A stretch of DNA of 64,000 nt from Anaerolineaceae bacterium (GTDB lineage Bacteria; Chloroflexota; Anaerolineae; Anaerolineales; Villigracilaceae), in NCBI GenBank assembly GCA_009772985.1, contig WOUS01000001.1, forward strand, positions 248,001-312,000. The letters are read 5' to 3'. Below, one piece after another: positions 1-7,071 of the stretch. The notes under the pieces are model-generated. The model was not told the DNA's origin, did no database searches, and saw nothing but the letters and a program-made list of their open reading frames with translations. A program made the position numbers and the translations under genes. Position 1 is the first letter of the stretch, and the number at the start of each line of letters is the position of its first letter.

Positions 1-1199
1 CGGACCACTCAAAATTCGTCCAGCCAATTTCTTGGTTATTATCACTCTCCACAAAGTTAAAGGTTGATTTGCAAGACGCCTTCTGCAGGAAGTATCCGGG
101 TATCTGTCCAAATTGCTTGGAGGCACCCTGTGTTTGTGCGAAAACCAATAAAATGCCATCAAGGCCAATCCCAGCTTACAAAATGAGTGAGGAACTATAT
201 TTTAGATTTGAAGCATTCCGAAGCACAATCAAAGTGGTCAATCTGGATCAGGCTGTTAGAAATATTACCGAGATTTACTCTGTAAATGAGCTGGTATGGT
301 TATATTCTGGACCTTGGAGGCATGTTGTAAAAATTTACGAGGGGGCATCTGAGATTCACGAAGCAATTAGTAGTTATCAAAAAAACGAGAAGCCTCTCAA
401 TTCAGTTGCAGCTGAACTTGCAGATGTCCTTGCTTGGATCGTGGGGGCGTGGGGAATAATATTCCCAAAAACGTCTTTAGATGATGCTTTTATTAATTAC
501 TATCTTGATGGTTGTCCAGTTTGTAAATCTTTTCCCTGTAAATGTGATTTGCATAGTAGTAGACCGGCAGGATTGGTAAACTATAAACAATTAGCCACCG
601 TAAGAGAGAAAATAGACGAGCTTAGCAAGCTATTGCCGGATTATCAAGATGATATGGCAGAATTATCTAGGTCTTTGGATCATGTGATTCAGTCTCAATC
701 TGATCCAACTGCTAAGGTTGTTGTCTCTCAAACCAAAGACACGATCGAAAAAATAAAGCAAACAATCTCAAGCACAGATGCTGAGAATGTGAGCAACGAG
801 AGCGAGAATGAAGGTCAAACGATAACATCAGTTCGTTATGATGTGTTTTTAAGTTACTCTACAAAAGATAAAGTCGAAGCAAAGAAAATAGAAACTTTCC
901 TAACAAAGAAGAATTTAAGAGTATTTCTATCCGAAAAAGATATTAAACCCGCATCCAACTGGAAAAAGGACATACAAAATGCACTTACTAACTCAAAACT
1001 TTTGTGTGTCTTGGCTACACCAAATAGTTTGGGCAGTGAATGGGTTATAACAGAATGGGGAGCAGCTTGGGCGATGCGGATTCGTATTCTTCCTATTCTG
1101 CTTCGCTGCTCATTAAAAGATTTGCCCGAAAGATTGAAAGATTATCAATCTATAGATTTTCACGAAATGGCTAAAATCCTTGATGTTTTGAAAGAATGA
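1..1199 (+). CDS. MazG-like / zinc-knuckle / TIR-domain protein (5' end outside window)
   Basis: The reading frame is open from base 3 to the stop at 1197-1199, so the gene starts before the window. A TTG at 69 is available but would cut through a domain; numbering below is from it. Two similar units are visible. Unit 1 (tail only) ends in a knuckle with C13, C16, C21, C23. Unit 2 (residues about 45-159) has a MazG-type EXXE (E95, E98) and EXXD (E116, D119), an alpha-helical LDDAF segment, and a second CPxCx4CxC knuckle (C149, C152, C157, C159). A coiled stretch (175-235) follows, then a TIR domain (257-372) beginning DVFLSYS with the SxWxxxE motif ending in the probable catalytic E329. MazG folds hydrolyse nucleotides and many bacterial TIR domains degrade NAD or make NAD-derived signals; a role in phage defence is inference. 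Base composition is clearly AT-richer than neighbours, suggesting transfer. Confidence 0.75.
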   Translation, partial: DHSKFVQPISWLLSLSTKLKVDLQDAFCRKYPGICPNCLEAPCVCAKTNKMPSRPIPAYKMSEELYFRFEAFRSTIKVVNLDQAVRNITEIYSVNELVWLYSGPWRHVVKIYEGASEIHEAISSYQKNEKPLNSVAAELADVLAWIVGAWGIIFPKTSLDDAFINYYLDGCPVCKSFPCKCDLHSSRPAGLVNYKQLATVREKIDELSKLLPDYQDDMAELSRSLDHVIQSQSDPTAKVVVSQTKDTIEKIKQTISSTDAENVSNESENEGQTITSVRYDVFLSYSTKDKVEAKKIETFLTKKNLRVFLSEKDIKPASNWKKDIQNALTNSKLLCVLATPNSLGSEWVITEWGAAWAMRIRILPILLRCSLKDLPERLKDYQSIDFHEMAKILDVLKE

Positions 1200-1229
1200 T
1201 TGCAACAATACGTGGACATTTAACTTTTG

Positions 1230-1265
1230 GTACAAAGCGTGAGCCTCATCGCTCACGCTTTGTAC
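1230..1265 (+). terminator. Perfect 15-bp hairpin after the TIR gene
   Basis: Arms 1230-1244 and 1251-1265 are perfectly complementary around a 6-nt loop. It lies 31 bp after the TIR gene stop and just outside the fmdB tail copy. There is no long T run, so it may act as a bidirectional terminator or simply be a palindromic repeat. Confidence 0.5.
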
Positions 1266-1275
1266 TTCGCTCTTC

Positions 1276-1385
1276 TTACTCCTCCCCCATCTCCCCTCCC
1301 CCCAAATCCGGCAACTCCTTCTCGATCTCCTCGGGCGACTGGCCCTTCTCCAGCCGGTCCACCACTTCGCCGAATTCGGGCGGCA
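1276..1385 (-). pseudogene. Duplicated 3' tail of the fmdB-like gene
   Basis: These 110 bases match 1810-1919, the end of the intact fmdB-like gene, at 104 of 110 positions by eye. All six differences are C/T changes and four fall at third codon positions, so the copy diverged while it was coding (for example came from a related strain) rather than decaying at random. It encodes only the last 36 or so residues plus stop on the minus strand and has no start. Similarity ends abruptly at 1385/1386. Confidence 0.85.
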
Positions 1386-1406
1386 ATTACCCCGTAAGAA
1401 AGCGTG

Positions 1407-1412
1407 TATACT
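1407..1412 (+). promoter_or_regulatory. -10 element of the DUF433 antitoxin gene
   Basis: TATACT lies 16 bp before the ATG at 1429, with a GGAGG ribosome binding site in between. No good -35 hexamer is seen. Confidence 0.4.
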
Positions 1413-1428
1413 GTGACCGGAGGCTGTT

Positions 1429-1656
1429 ATGACTGAGATTGCTCCCGGCATTTCTGCAGATTCAAAGGTGCGCTTTGGCAAACCCGCCATCCGCGGCACG
1501 CGTGTGCCGGTTGACACGGTCGTTGCGCGCGTCGCAGCGGGCGTGGAGATCAAGAAAGTGGCAGAAGAATACGCCATCACCGAAGCCGACGTGTACAACG
1601 CCCTCCACTACGCCGCCCTGCGTCTCGCAGAAGAACAGGTCTGGGTGACTGCATGA
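1429..1656 (+). CDS. DUF433-family antitoxin
   Basis: 75 residues. The sequence carries the DUF433 pattern: GKPxIxGTRVPVxTVV near residues 18-32, followed by a helix-turn-helix-like end (AEEYAITEADVYNALHYA). In other genomes DUF433 genes sit directly before a DUF5615 PIN-like toxin and are thought to be its antitoxin. Start ATG at 1429 has GGAGG 6 bp upstream. The stop overlaps ATGA with the start of the toxin remnant, the normal gene junction of this module. Here the partner is broken, leaving an antitoxin alone. Confidence 0.8.
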   Translation: MTEIAPGISADSKVRFGKPAIRGTRVPVDTVVARVAAGVEIKKVAEEYAITEADVYNALHYAALRLAEEQVWVTA

Positions 1657-1792
1657 GGTTGTAAGGATTCCAGACAGTGAATCGATAGAACGATTCAACA
1701 AAGAAGTGCTGCGCGCCGTCAAGGGAGTTGGGGAGAATCTATCGCATCACCTGGCTATTGTCGAAATTGGCAGAGTCCGCCTGCGCGGTTGA
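1653..1792 (+). pseudogene. Stump of a DUF5615 PIN-like toxin
   Basis: The ATG at 1653 overlaps the antitoxin stop but hits TAA after three codons. In another frame (ending TGA 1790-1792) about 44 codons are open and finish with HLAIVEIGRVRLRG, the typical C-terminus of DUF5615 toxins. The N-terminal two thirds, with the catalytic aspartates of the PIN-like fold, is missing. I read this as an internal deletion fusing the first codons to the last third. Confidence 0.7.
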
Positions 1793-1809
1793 GCATTTCT
1801 GTTCCCGTT

Positions 1810-2199
1810 TTACTCCTCCCCCATCTCTCCTTCCCCTAAATCCGGCAACTCCTTCTCGATCTCCTCGGGCGATTGGCCCTTCTCCAGCCGGTCCACCACC
1901 TCGCTGAATTCGGGCGGCATCTCCTCGCCCATTTCGTTCCCCATTTTTCGCATCATGCGTCCCATCGCCTGCGGATCGTCCTCCAGTCCCGCCAGCGCGG
2001 ACGGGTCGGAGAAATCGCCGGCGAACGATTCGGCGCGGCTCTCGTCCGATTTCGCCACGCGGACGCGCGGAATCCGCCGGCGGGCGGATTTGCTCCCGCA
2101 GGCGGGGCAGGCAACCGGTCGCGCCCCGTATTCGGCGTAGGTCAGGAAAACGTCGAAGCGGTTTCCACAGTCGAGGCAGGTATAGTCGTAGAATGGCAT
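1810..2199 (-). CDS. FmdB-family zinc-ribbon protein
   Basis: 129 residues. The N-terminus is the FmdB/CxxC regulatory-protein zinc ribbon: MPFYDYTC, with C8, C11, C31 and C34 as likely zinc ligands. The rest is an acidic, Met/Glu-rich tail rich in short helices. The biochemical role of this widespread small family is not settled; a regulatory role was proposed from formamidase operons. It is divergently transcribed from gmk with only 36 bp between the start codons. Its last 110 bp are duplicated at 1276-1385. Confidence 0.85.
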   Translation of the reverse strand: MPFYDYTCLDCGNRFDVFLTYAEYGARPVACPACGSKSARRRIPRVRVAKSDESRAESFAGDFSDPSALAGLEDDPQAMGRMMRKMGNEMGEEMPPEFSEVVDRLEKGQSPEEIEKELPDLGEGEMGEE

Positions 2200-2223
2200 A
2201 AGTTAATTTTAACCTGTTTCGGT

Positions 2224-2229
2224 TACAAT
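2224..2229 (+). promoter_or_regulatory. -10 element, probable leaderless promoter of gmk
   Basis: TACAAT ends 6 bp before the gmk ATG at 2236, so transcription would begin at or next to the start codon. No ribosome binding site is present, which agrees with a leaderless mRNA. The -35 region is weak. Confidence 0.45.
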
Positions 2230-2235
2230 TGCGGC

Positions 2236-2856
2236 ATGTCTGATACCGAATTCAATCTCTACAATCCCCAGCCGCTGCTGGTGGTCATCTCCGGGCCATC
2301 GGGCGTGGGCAAGGACAGCGTCGTCCACGGGCTGAAGGAGCGCGGCCTGCCGGTGCATTTCGTCGTCACCGCCACCACCCGTCCGCGCCGCGAGGGCGAA
2401 GTCCACGGGCAGGATTATTTCTTCGTCTCGAAGGAAGAGTTTGCCCGCATGATCGAGAATGATGAATTCTTCGAGTACGCCATCGTTTACGGTGATTACA
2501 AAGGTAATTCCAAACAGCAGGTGCGCGAGGCGCTGGCCTCGGGCAAGGATGTGGTCATGCGCCTCGACGTGCAGGGCGCGGCCACCATCCGTAAACTGGC
2601 CCCGGAGGCGGTGTTGGTCTTCCTGACCACGCAAGACGAGGCGGAACTGGTGGAGCGGCTGAAGGCGCGCAAGACCGATACCGCCGAGGACCTGAGCCTG
2701 CGCATCGCCACCGCCCGCCAGGAACTCAAGCGCGCCGCCGAGTTCGACTACGTGGTGGTCAACGCCGACGGGTGTCTCGACGAGACCGTGAAGACAGTGC
2801 TCGCCATCATAGACGCCGAGCATCACCGCGTGAACCCTCGCAAGGTCAACCTGTAA
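2236..2856 (+). CDS. gmk: Guanylate kinase
   Basis: 206 residues. Phosphorylates GMP to GDP with ATP in the cytoplasm. The P-loop is GPSGVGK (20-26), followed by the GMP-binding motif TTRPRREGEVHGQDYFF and the lid-region R residues of the KxR and RxxxA type near 140-155. Length fits the family (about 200). The frame is open far upstream of 2236, but only the ATG at 2236 is followed by family-like sequence and it lies next to the -10 element, so I chose it. The next gene, a rhomboid protease, follows after 46 bp on the same strand. Confidence 0.97.
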   Translation: MSDTEFNLYNPQPLLVVISGPSGVGKDSVVHGLKERGLPVHFVVTATTRPRREGEVHGQDYFFVSKEEFARMIENDEFFEYAIVYGDYKGNSKQQVREALASGKDVVMRLDVQGAATIRKLAPEAVLVFLTTQDEAELVERLKARKTDTAEDLSLRIATARQELKRAAEFDYVVVNADGCLDETVKTVLAIIDAEHHRVNPRKVNL

Positions 2857-2857
2857 A

Positions 2858-2890
2858 TCTCACCACAGAGACCGCGAAGAGCACAGAGTT
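2858..2890. repeat. Periodic CACAGAGACCGCGAAG-type repeat
   Basis: A short run of the ACCxCAGAGA/GCGAAGAGCACAGAG word family found between many genes of this window. Confidence 0.5.
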
Positions 2891-2902
2891 ATCTGGAGAA
2901 AA

Positions 2903-3697
2903 ATGAACGAATATCCGACCCCCCAAGAATACCCACAGCCGCAGCAGCCCCAACCGATCCAGCTGGGGTTCAAACTTGTCAAGCCATACGCGACCTATGT
3001 CCTGTTCGGCCTGACGGTTTTCGTCTATCTCCTGCAACTGGCCGGGGAGTATCTCACCTTTTTACCTGTCGTAACAATTGACGGTTTCTATTACGATCTG
3101 GCAACCGGTCTCGGCATCAAATACAACGACCTCATCCGGCAGGGGCAGGTATGGCGGCTGATCACGCCGGTGTTCCTGCACGGTTCGATCCTGCACATCG
3201 CCTTCAACATGTACGCCCTGTTCGTCTACGGGCGGGACCTGGAAGCCCGCTTCGGCCATGGACGGTTCCTCCTGCTCTACTTCGTTTCCGCCTACACCGG
3301 GAACGTGCTCTCGTTCGTCCTGACCCCGAACCCGTCGCTGGGCGCTTCGACGGCCATCTTCGGCCTGCTGGCCGCGGAAGGGATGTTCGTCTTCCAAAAC
3401 CGGCAGGTGCTCGGCAACCGGTCCAACCGCGTCCTGATGAACGTGCTGTACATCGCCGCCATCAACCTGTTCATCGGCTTCACCACCACCGGCGTGGACA
3501 ATTTCGGCCACCTCGGCGGACTGCTGGGTGGACTGCTCTTCACCTGGTTTGGCGGCCCGCGCTGGAAGGTGGAGGGACTCTACCCGTCGCTGCGGCTGGT
3601 GGACGAGCGCGAGGGGCACGGCGCTTTCGCCGGGACGATGGCAGCGCTGCTGTTTTTCATCCCGCTGACGCTGATGGGGTGGATCTGGCCGAGGTAA
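2903..3697 (+). CDS. Rhomboid-family intramembrane serine protease
   Basis: 264 residues. A proline/glutamine-rich cytoplasmic head (1-22) precedes about six or seven membrane helices. The family hallmarks are present: HIAFNMYALFVYG (H98, N102), the catalytic serine in GAST (S149) and the catalytic histidine in GHLGGLLGG (H203). Rhomboids cut transmembrane segments inside the membrane; the substrate here is unknown. GGAGA precedes the ATG at 2903 by 5 bp. The C-terminus adds one further membrane segment ending in LTLMGWIWPR. Confidence 0.93.
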   Translation: MNEYPTPQEYPQPQQPQPIQLGFKLVKPYATYVLFGLTVFVYLLQLAGEYLTFLPVVTIDGFYYDLATGLGIKYNDLIRQGQVWRLITPVFLHGSILHIAFNMYALFVYGRDLEARFGHGRFLLLYFVSAYTGNVLSFVLTPNPSLGASTAIFGLLAAEGMFVFQNRQVLGNRSNRVLMNVLYIAAINLFIGFTTTGVDNFGHLGGLLGGLLFTWFGGPRWKVEGLYPSLRLVDEREGHGAFAGTMAALLFFIPLTLMGWIWPR

Positions 3698-3711
3698 CTC
3701 GAAAACATCTC

Positions 3712-3779
3712 AACACGAAGGAACACAAAGGAAAAAACACCTTCACTATCCTTCGTGGCACTTTGTACCCTTGGTGTTT
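3712..3779. repeat. Imperfect hairpin of the ACACAAAGG word family
   Basis: Left arm AACACGAAGGAACACAAAGG and a right arm reading as its approximate reverse complement (ending TTGGTGTT). Each arm is built of 9-11-nt repeats. It lies between the rhomboid gene and the convergent ATPase gene. A short CTCCC/GGGAG stem followed by seven Ts at 3784-3812 may terminate the rhomboid transcript. Confidence 0.65.
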
Positions 3780-3810
3780 AAGTTCTCCCGTCAAGATGGG
3801 AGGACTTTTT

Positions 3811-4551
3811 TTACTCTATCGCCTCTTTCAACTTCCTCGCCAGTTTGCCAAAATGCGCCGTGTAGCGCATCTCGTCTGCACGCGGACGGGGCAAATCCAC
3901 TGCCAAATCCAACTTGATCCGGCCGGGTCGCTGCGTCAGCACCAGGACGCGGTCGGCCAGGAAGAGCGCCTCGCCGATGGAGTGCGTGACCATCAGTACG
4001 GTCTTGCGGCGCGCCTGCCAGATGCGCGAGAGTTCGCTCCACATGCGTTCGCGGGTCAGGGCGTCGAGCGAGCCGAAGGGTTCGTCGAGCAGGAGGATGT
4101 CGGGGTCGTGGACGAGGGCGCGGGCAATCGCCACCCGCTGGGCCATCCCGCCGGAGAGGTCGCGCGGCCAGTTCGACTCGAAGCCCTGCAAGCCGACCAG
4201 TTCGATCATTTCCTGCGCTTTGATGCGGGCTGTGTTGCCTTCCATGCCCTGCAATTCGAGCGGCAATGTGATGTTTTCGAGCGCCGTCCGCCAGGGCATG
4301 AGGTTGGATTGCTGGAAAACCATCCCGATGCGCGGCACGCCGCCGGCAAAAGTGAACGAGCCGGAGGTCGGCGCGAGCAGACCGGCCAGGATGCGCAGCA
4401 GCGTGGACTTGCCGCTCCCCGACGGTCCCAGCACGCAGACGAATTCCTGCGGCCGGACGGCGAAGGAGGCCGCGTCGAGCGCCTCCAGCCCGCCGTTGTT
4501 GTCGGGGAAGGTGACGCTCAGGCCGCGGACGGTCAGGATGGGGTCAGACAT
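3811..4551 (-). CDS. ABC transporter ATPase of the riboflavin (RibXY-type) uptake system
   Basis: 246 residues. Walker A GPSGSGKS (42-49), Q-loop FQQSNL (80-85), signature LSGGMAQR (132-139) and Walker B LLLDEP (153-158) are all present. The protein belongs to the nitrate/taurine/thiamine-precursor (NitT/TauT) ATPase group. It is the last gene of a minus-strand operon: FMN riboswitch, permease, binding protein, ATPase, with 40 bp and a 27-nt palindrome before it. The family match alone would not tell the substrate; the riboswitch does. Confidence 0.9.
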   Translation of the reverse strand: MSDPILTVRGLSVTFPDNNGGLEALDAASFAVRPQEFVCVLGPSGSGKSTLLRILAGLLAPTSGSFTFAGGVPRIGMVFQQSNLMPWRTALENITLPLELQGMEGNTARIKAQEMIELVGLQGFESNWPRDLSGGMAQRVAIARALVHDPDILLLDEPFGSLDALTRERMWSELSRIWQARRKTVLMVTHSIGEALFLADRVLVLTQRPGRIKLDLAVDLPRPRADEMRYTAHFGKLARKLKEAIE

Positions 4552-4561
4552 AGAATTCCGC

Positions 4562-4588
4562 GTAGGGGCACGATATATCGTGCCCTAC
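4562..4588. repeat. 27-nt palindrome with GTAGG/CCTAC ends
   Basis: Near-perfect palindrome centred on ATATAT, between the binding-protein and ATPase genes. Member of the fixed-length palindrome family described in the findings. Confidence 0.8.
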
Positions 4589-4591
4589 AAA

Positions 4592-5551
4592 TCACGGTAT
4601 AAATTCGTTCGTATACGCCTGCGACAGATCCAGCGGACTGGTCAGCAGGCCCATGTTCAGCAGGACGGTCTGCATATTCTCCCAGGCCGCCGGATTGGTC
4701 GCGCCCAGCCGGTCGGTCTTCCACAGTTCGATGGAGGTCGCCAGCACCTGCTTCTGCACATCGTCGTCCGCCGCCAGGCCTTCGACATATTTGGTCGAAA
4801 TCTGGTAGGCAGTTTCCGGGTCCGCGAGGGTGTCGGCGATGCCGCGCAGGAACGCGCTGACCATCCGCCGCACCAGGTCCGGGTTTTCGGCAATCGTCTT
4901 CTCGTTGGTGATGAGTCCGTTCGACGCCAGTTGAACGTAATCGGCCACGCGCAGTTCGGTCAGTTCGTAGCCGCGGGCGCGCAGTTGCACCGGCTCGTTG
5001 GCCGTGTAGACCGAGACGACCGGGTCGCGGCCGGTGGCCAGCGATTCGACCTGGGTGTAGCCGATGGAGTCGAGCGTCACGTCGGCCTCGGTCAGGCCGC
5101 CGGCGTGGAGCAGGGCGCGCAGGCCGATGTAGTTGGCCCCGTACAGCCCCGGCAGGCCGATGGTCTGGCCGCGCAGGTCGGCGGGCGTACGGATGCCCTT
5201 GTCGGCCAGCGCCACCACCGAGACCGGGTACTGCTGGAACCAGGCCGCCACGTAGACCACCGGCAGCCCCTGGGCGCGCGCCAGCAGCACCTGCTCGCCG
5301 GAGACGACCGCGAACTGGAGGTCGCCCGCCCCGACCAGCGCGACCGCGTCCGTCTCGAAGGAGTAGTCGAACTCGACCTCGATGCCGGCCTCGGCAAAAT
5401 AGCCCTTCTCCACCGCCACGTAGAGCGGCGCGAACTGCACGTTGGGGATATAGCCCAACGGCAGGCGGATATGGGTCAGCGCGCCCGGCTGCCGGCCGCA
5501 CGCGGCGAGCAAAAGCAAACAGCAAAATACAAAAGTTGAAAGTTTCTTCAT
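4592..5551 (-). CDS. ribY: Riboflavin ABC transporter, substrate-binding lipoprotein (RibY-like)
   Basis: 319 residues. N-terminal lipoprotein signal with lipobox LAAC (Cys18), then an NMT1/THI5-type periplasmic binding fold starting IRLPLGYIPNVQFAPLYVA, close to thiamine-precursor binding proteins. In Chloroflexota such proteins under an FMN riboswitch are RibY, the riboflavin-binding partner of RibX; that assignment rests on family knowledge plus the riboswitch at 6552-6685. I start at 5551 because the signal peptide begins there; the frame runs further upstream but only as antisense to the permease. The ATG overlaps the permease stop by 3 bases, showing translational coupling. Confidence 0.85.
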   Translation of the reverse strand: MKKLSTFVFCCLLLLAACGRQPGALTHIRLPLGYIPNVQFAPLYVAVEKGYFAEAGIEVEFDYSFETDAVALVGAGDLQFAVVSGEQVLLARAQGLPVVYVAAWFQQYPVSVVALADKGIRTPADLRGQTIGLPGLYGANYIGLRALLHAGGLTEADVTLDSIGYTQVESLATGRDPVVSVYTANEPVQLRARGYELTELRVADYVQLASNGLITNEKTIAENPDLVRRMVSAFLRGIADTLADPETAYQISTKYVEGLAADDDVQKQVLATSIELWKTDRLGATNPAAWENMQTVLLNMGLLTSPLDLSQAYTNEFIP

Positions 5552-6348
5552 TCGTGAACCTCCTGCCAGGAAAGTAGTTTTTTCTCCATCAAAGCGACGA
5601 CGCCATACAGCGCCAGCGCCAGAAGGATAAGCGTCAGCACGGCGACGAACACCATCGCCGTGTCGTACAGTCCGCGCGCCGTGTTGACGAGGAAACCCAG
5701 GCCCTGGTCCGCGCCGACGAGTTCGCCGACGACCGCCCCGATGACCGAGAGCGTGGCCCCGATGCGCAGTCCGCCCAGCAATACCGGCAGCGCGGCCGGG
5801 ACCTCGAGCCTGCGGATGATCTGCCCGCGCGTGGCGCGCAGCGAGCGCATCAGGTCGTGGAGCGGCTGCGGCACGGCGCGCACGCCGACCACCGTGTTGA
5901 CCAGCACCGGGAAGAAAACGATCAGCGCACAGATGAGCACCTTCGAGAACATCCCCGGCCCGAACCAGATGACCAGCAGCGGCGCGATGGCGACAATGGG
6001 GATGGCCTGCGAGGCGACCAGGTACGGGGCCACCAGCCGCTCGAACAGCCGCGATTTGGCAATCGCGTACCCCAGCGCCACCGCCGCGACGGTCCCCGAC
6101 AGCAGGCCGAGCAGCACCTCCGAGAGCGTGACCGCGGTGTGCAGCAGCAGGTTCCCGTCCGCGAGCGCCTGCCAGAAACGGACGGCCACCCGCTCCGGCG
6201 CGGGCAGGATGAAGGCCGGCAGTCCGCTGAAACGGCTGACCAGTTCCCAGGCCAGGATGGCGGCGCACAGGGAGACGACCGCCGTCCAGGGCAGGGCGCG
6301 GCGCGAGAGTCGGGAGGGCTTGCGGGGAGGCTTCATATCCATAAACAT
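5548..6348 (-). CDS. ribX: Riboflavin ABC transporter permease (RibX-like)
   Basis: 266 residues, six predicted membrane helices. It has the permease EAA loop near residues 175-200 (LEVPAALPVLLGGLRIGATL) that docks on the ATPase. Fold and length match NitT/TauT-type permeases. First gene behind the FMN riboswitch leader; its stop overlaps the binding-protein start. Together with the downstream binding protein and ATPase this makes a complete importer, probably for riboflavin. Several ATG codons (6348, 6342, 6336) could serve as start. Confidence 0.85.
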   Translation of the reverse strand: MFMDMKPPRKPSRLSRRALPWTAVVSLCAAILAWELVSRFSGLPAFILPAPERVAVRFWQALADGNLLLHTAVTLSEVLLGLLSGTVAAVALGYAIAKSRLFERLVAPYLVASQAIPIVAIAPLLVIWFGPGMFSKVLICALIVFFPVLVNTVVGVRAVPQPLHDLMRSLRATRGQIIRRLEVPAALPVLLGGLRIGATLSVIGAVVGELVGADQGLGFLVNTARGLYDTAMVFVAVLTLILLALALYGVVALMEKKLLSWQEVHE

Positions 6349-6383
6349 TTACCGCAGAGAACGCTGAGAGCGCAGAGTTTTCT
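6349..6383. repeat. Periodic CAGAGAACGCTGAGAG-type repeat
   Basis: ACCGCAGAGAACGCTGAGAGCGCAGAG-type words directly before the permease start, followed by a CCCTTC/GAGGG-type short palindrome near 6415-6433. It lies inside the riboswitch leader. Confidence 0.45.
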
Positions 6384-6494
6384 TTACGAGAAAACAAAAC
6401 GCCTCGCAGAGTGACCCTTCACTTCGTTCAGGGCAGGCCTGCGGGGCGAAGAGACAAGTCCACGGTCCGGACTGGCCCGCCTGACACAAACCCC

Positions 6495-6520
6495 GGAAAA
6501 CGAGCGTTTCCGGGGCGGAC
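6495..6520 (-). terminator. Hairpin in the riboswitch expression platform
   Basis: CCCCGGAAA and TTTCCGGGG arms form a stem downstream of the FMN aptamer on the minus strand. It could be the switching or terminator stem, though no clean U run follows. Confidence 0.35.
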
Positions 6521-6551
6521 AAGCAGACCAGACCCAAACGGGTCTCGTCGT

Positions 6552-6685
6552 CACCTTCTTTCATCCGGACTGTTACCGTCGGCTCTGGAGTTTCACCAAA
6601 TCCTGCGCAGAGGCTTCGCTTTGTGCTCGCCACGGCGCTCGCGGGCTGTACCGCCGGTCGGGAATTTCACCCTGCCCCGAAGGTG
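6552..6685 (-). promoter_or_regulatory. FMN riboswitch (RFN element)
   Basis: Read on the minus strand the aptamer has the conserved blocks GGGGCAGGGTGAAATTCCC, GACCGGCGGTA, AGCCCGCGAGC, GATTTGGTGAAACTCC, AGAGCCGACGGT and AGTCCGGATGAAAGAAG. The closing P1 stem pairs CACCTTC (6679-6685) with GAAGGTG (6552-6558). It controls the three-gene importer downstream, so FMN excess should shut off riboflavin uptake. The 6349-6551 stretch is expression platform and repeats; no gene is seen in it. Confidence 0.96.
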
Positions 6686-6702
6686 GATATTCTATTGTGG
6701 AA

Positions 6703-6731
6703 ATTATATCCCGTCCAAAGGCGGGCGTCAA
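6703..6731 (-). promoter_or_regulatory. Sigma-A-type promoter of the riboswitch operon
   Basis: On the minus strand -35 TTGACG (6726-6731), a 17-bp spacer and -10 TATAAT (6703-6708). Transcription would start just before the FMN aptamer. Confidence 0.75.
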
Positions 6732-6738
6732 ACCGGAA

Positions 6739-7008
6739 TCACTGCATCGCGTAGAAAATCGCCCAAAAGATAAGGCAGATGAAAAAGATGGCAAGCGGTA
6801 TCACAACCGAATAGATGATGATGGCGGTCGTGCTAGACTTGCCGGTCTTGCCGTTGTAGGAGTTGCCGCACTGGCTGCATTTCACTTGATGGAACATCGC
6901 CGGGCCGAGAAACCCGCCCCACCAGGTGTAACTGACTTTCGAGGCGGATGCGCTCCCGCATTTCGGGCAGGGAGCATTTTGCGGTTGGACTGGCACAGGC
7001 TGCTGCAT
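6739..7008 (-). CDS. Small zinc-ribbon membrane protein
   Basis: 89 residues. An N-terminal Pro/Gln-rich head is followed by a zinc ribbon with CPKCGS and CSQCGN knuckles, then one C-terminal membrane helix (about 64-86). GGAGGAAC precedes the ATG. I do not recognise a named family; proteins of this layout are common and uncharacterised. It ends 8 bp before the -35 of the riboflavin operon promoter. Confidence 0.7.
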   Translation of the reverse strand: MQQPVPVQPQNAPCPKCGSASASKVSYTWWGGFLGPAMFHQVKCSQCGNSYNGKTGKSSTTAIIIYSVVIPLAIFFICLIFWAIFYAMQ

Positions 7009-7071
7009 AGTGTTCCTCCTCCAGAGAAAATTAACCAGGAAATCCCCGTGCTGGGGATTTCCTGTAGGAAG

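Noticed and set aside
1-1800. Prophage or integrative element at the left edge
   Set aside because: No integrase, phage structural gene or att-like core is visible; the tail duplication alone does not prove an integrative element.
3914-5539. A 541-codon plus-strand open frame opposite the riboflavin transporter genes
   Set aside because: It is antisense to genes with clear family motifs; high GC makes long antisense frames common here, and its translation has no domain-like sequence.
5552-6397. Upstream extension of the riboflavin-binding protein frame
   Set aside because: It overprints the permease gene; the signal peptide starts at 5551.
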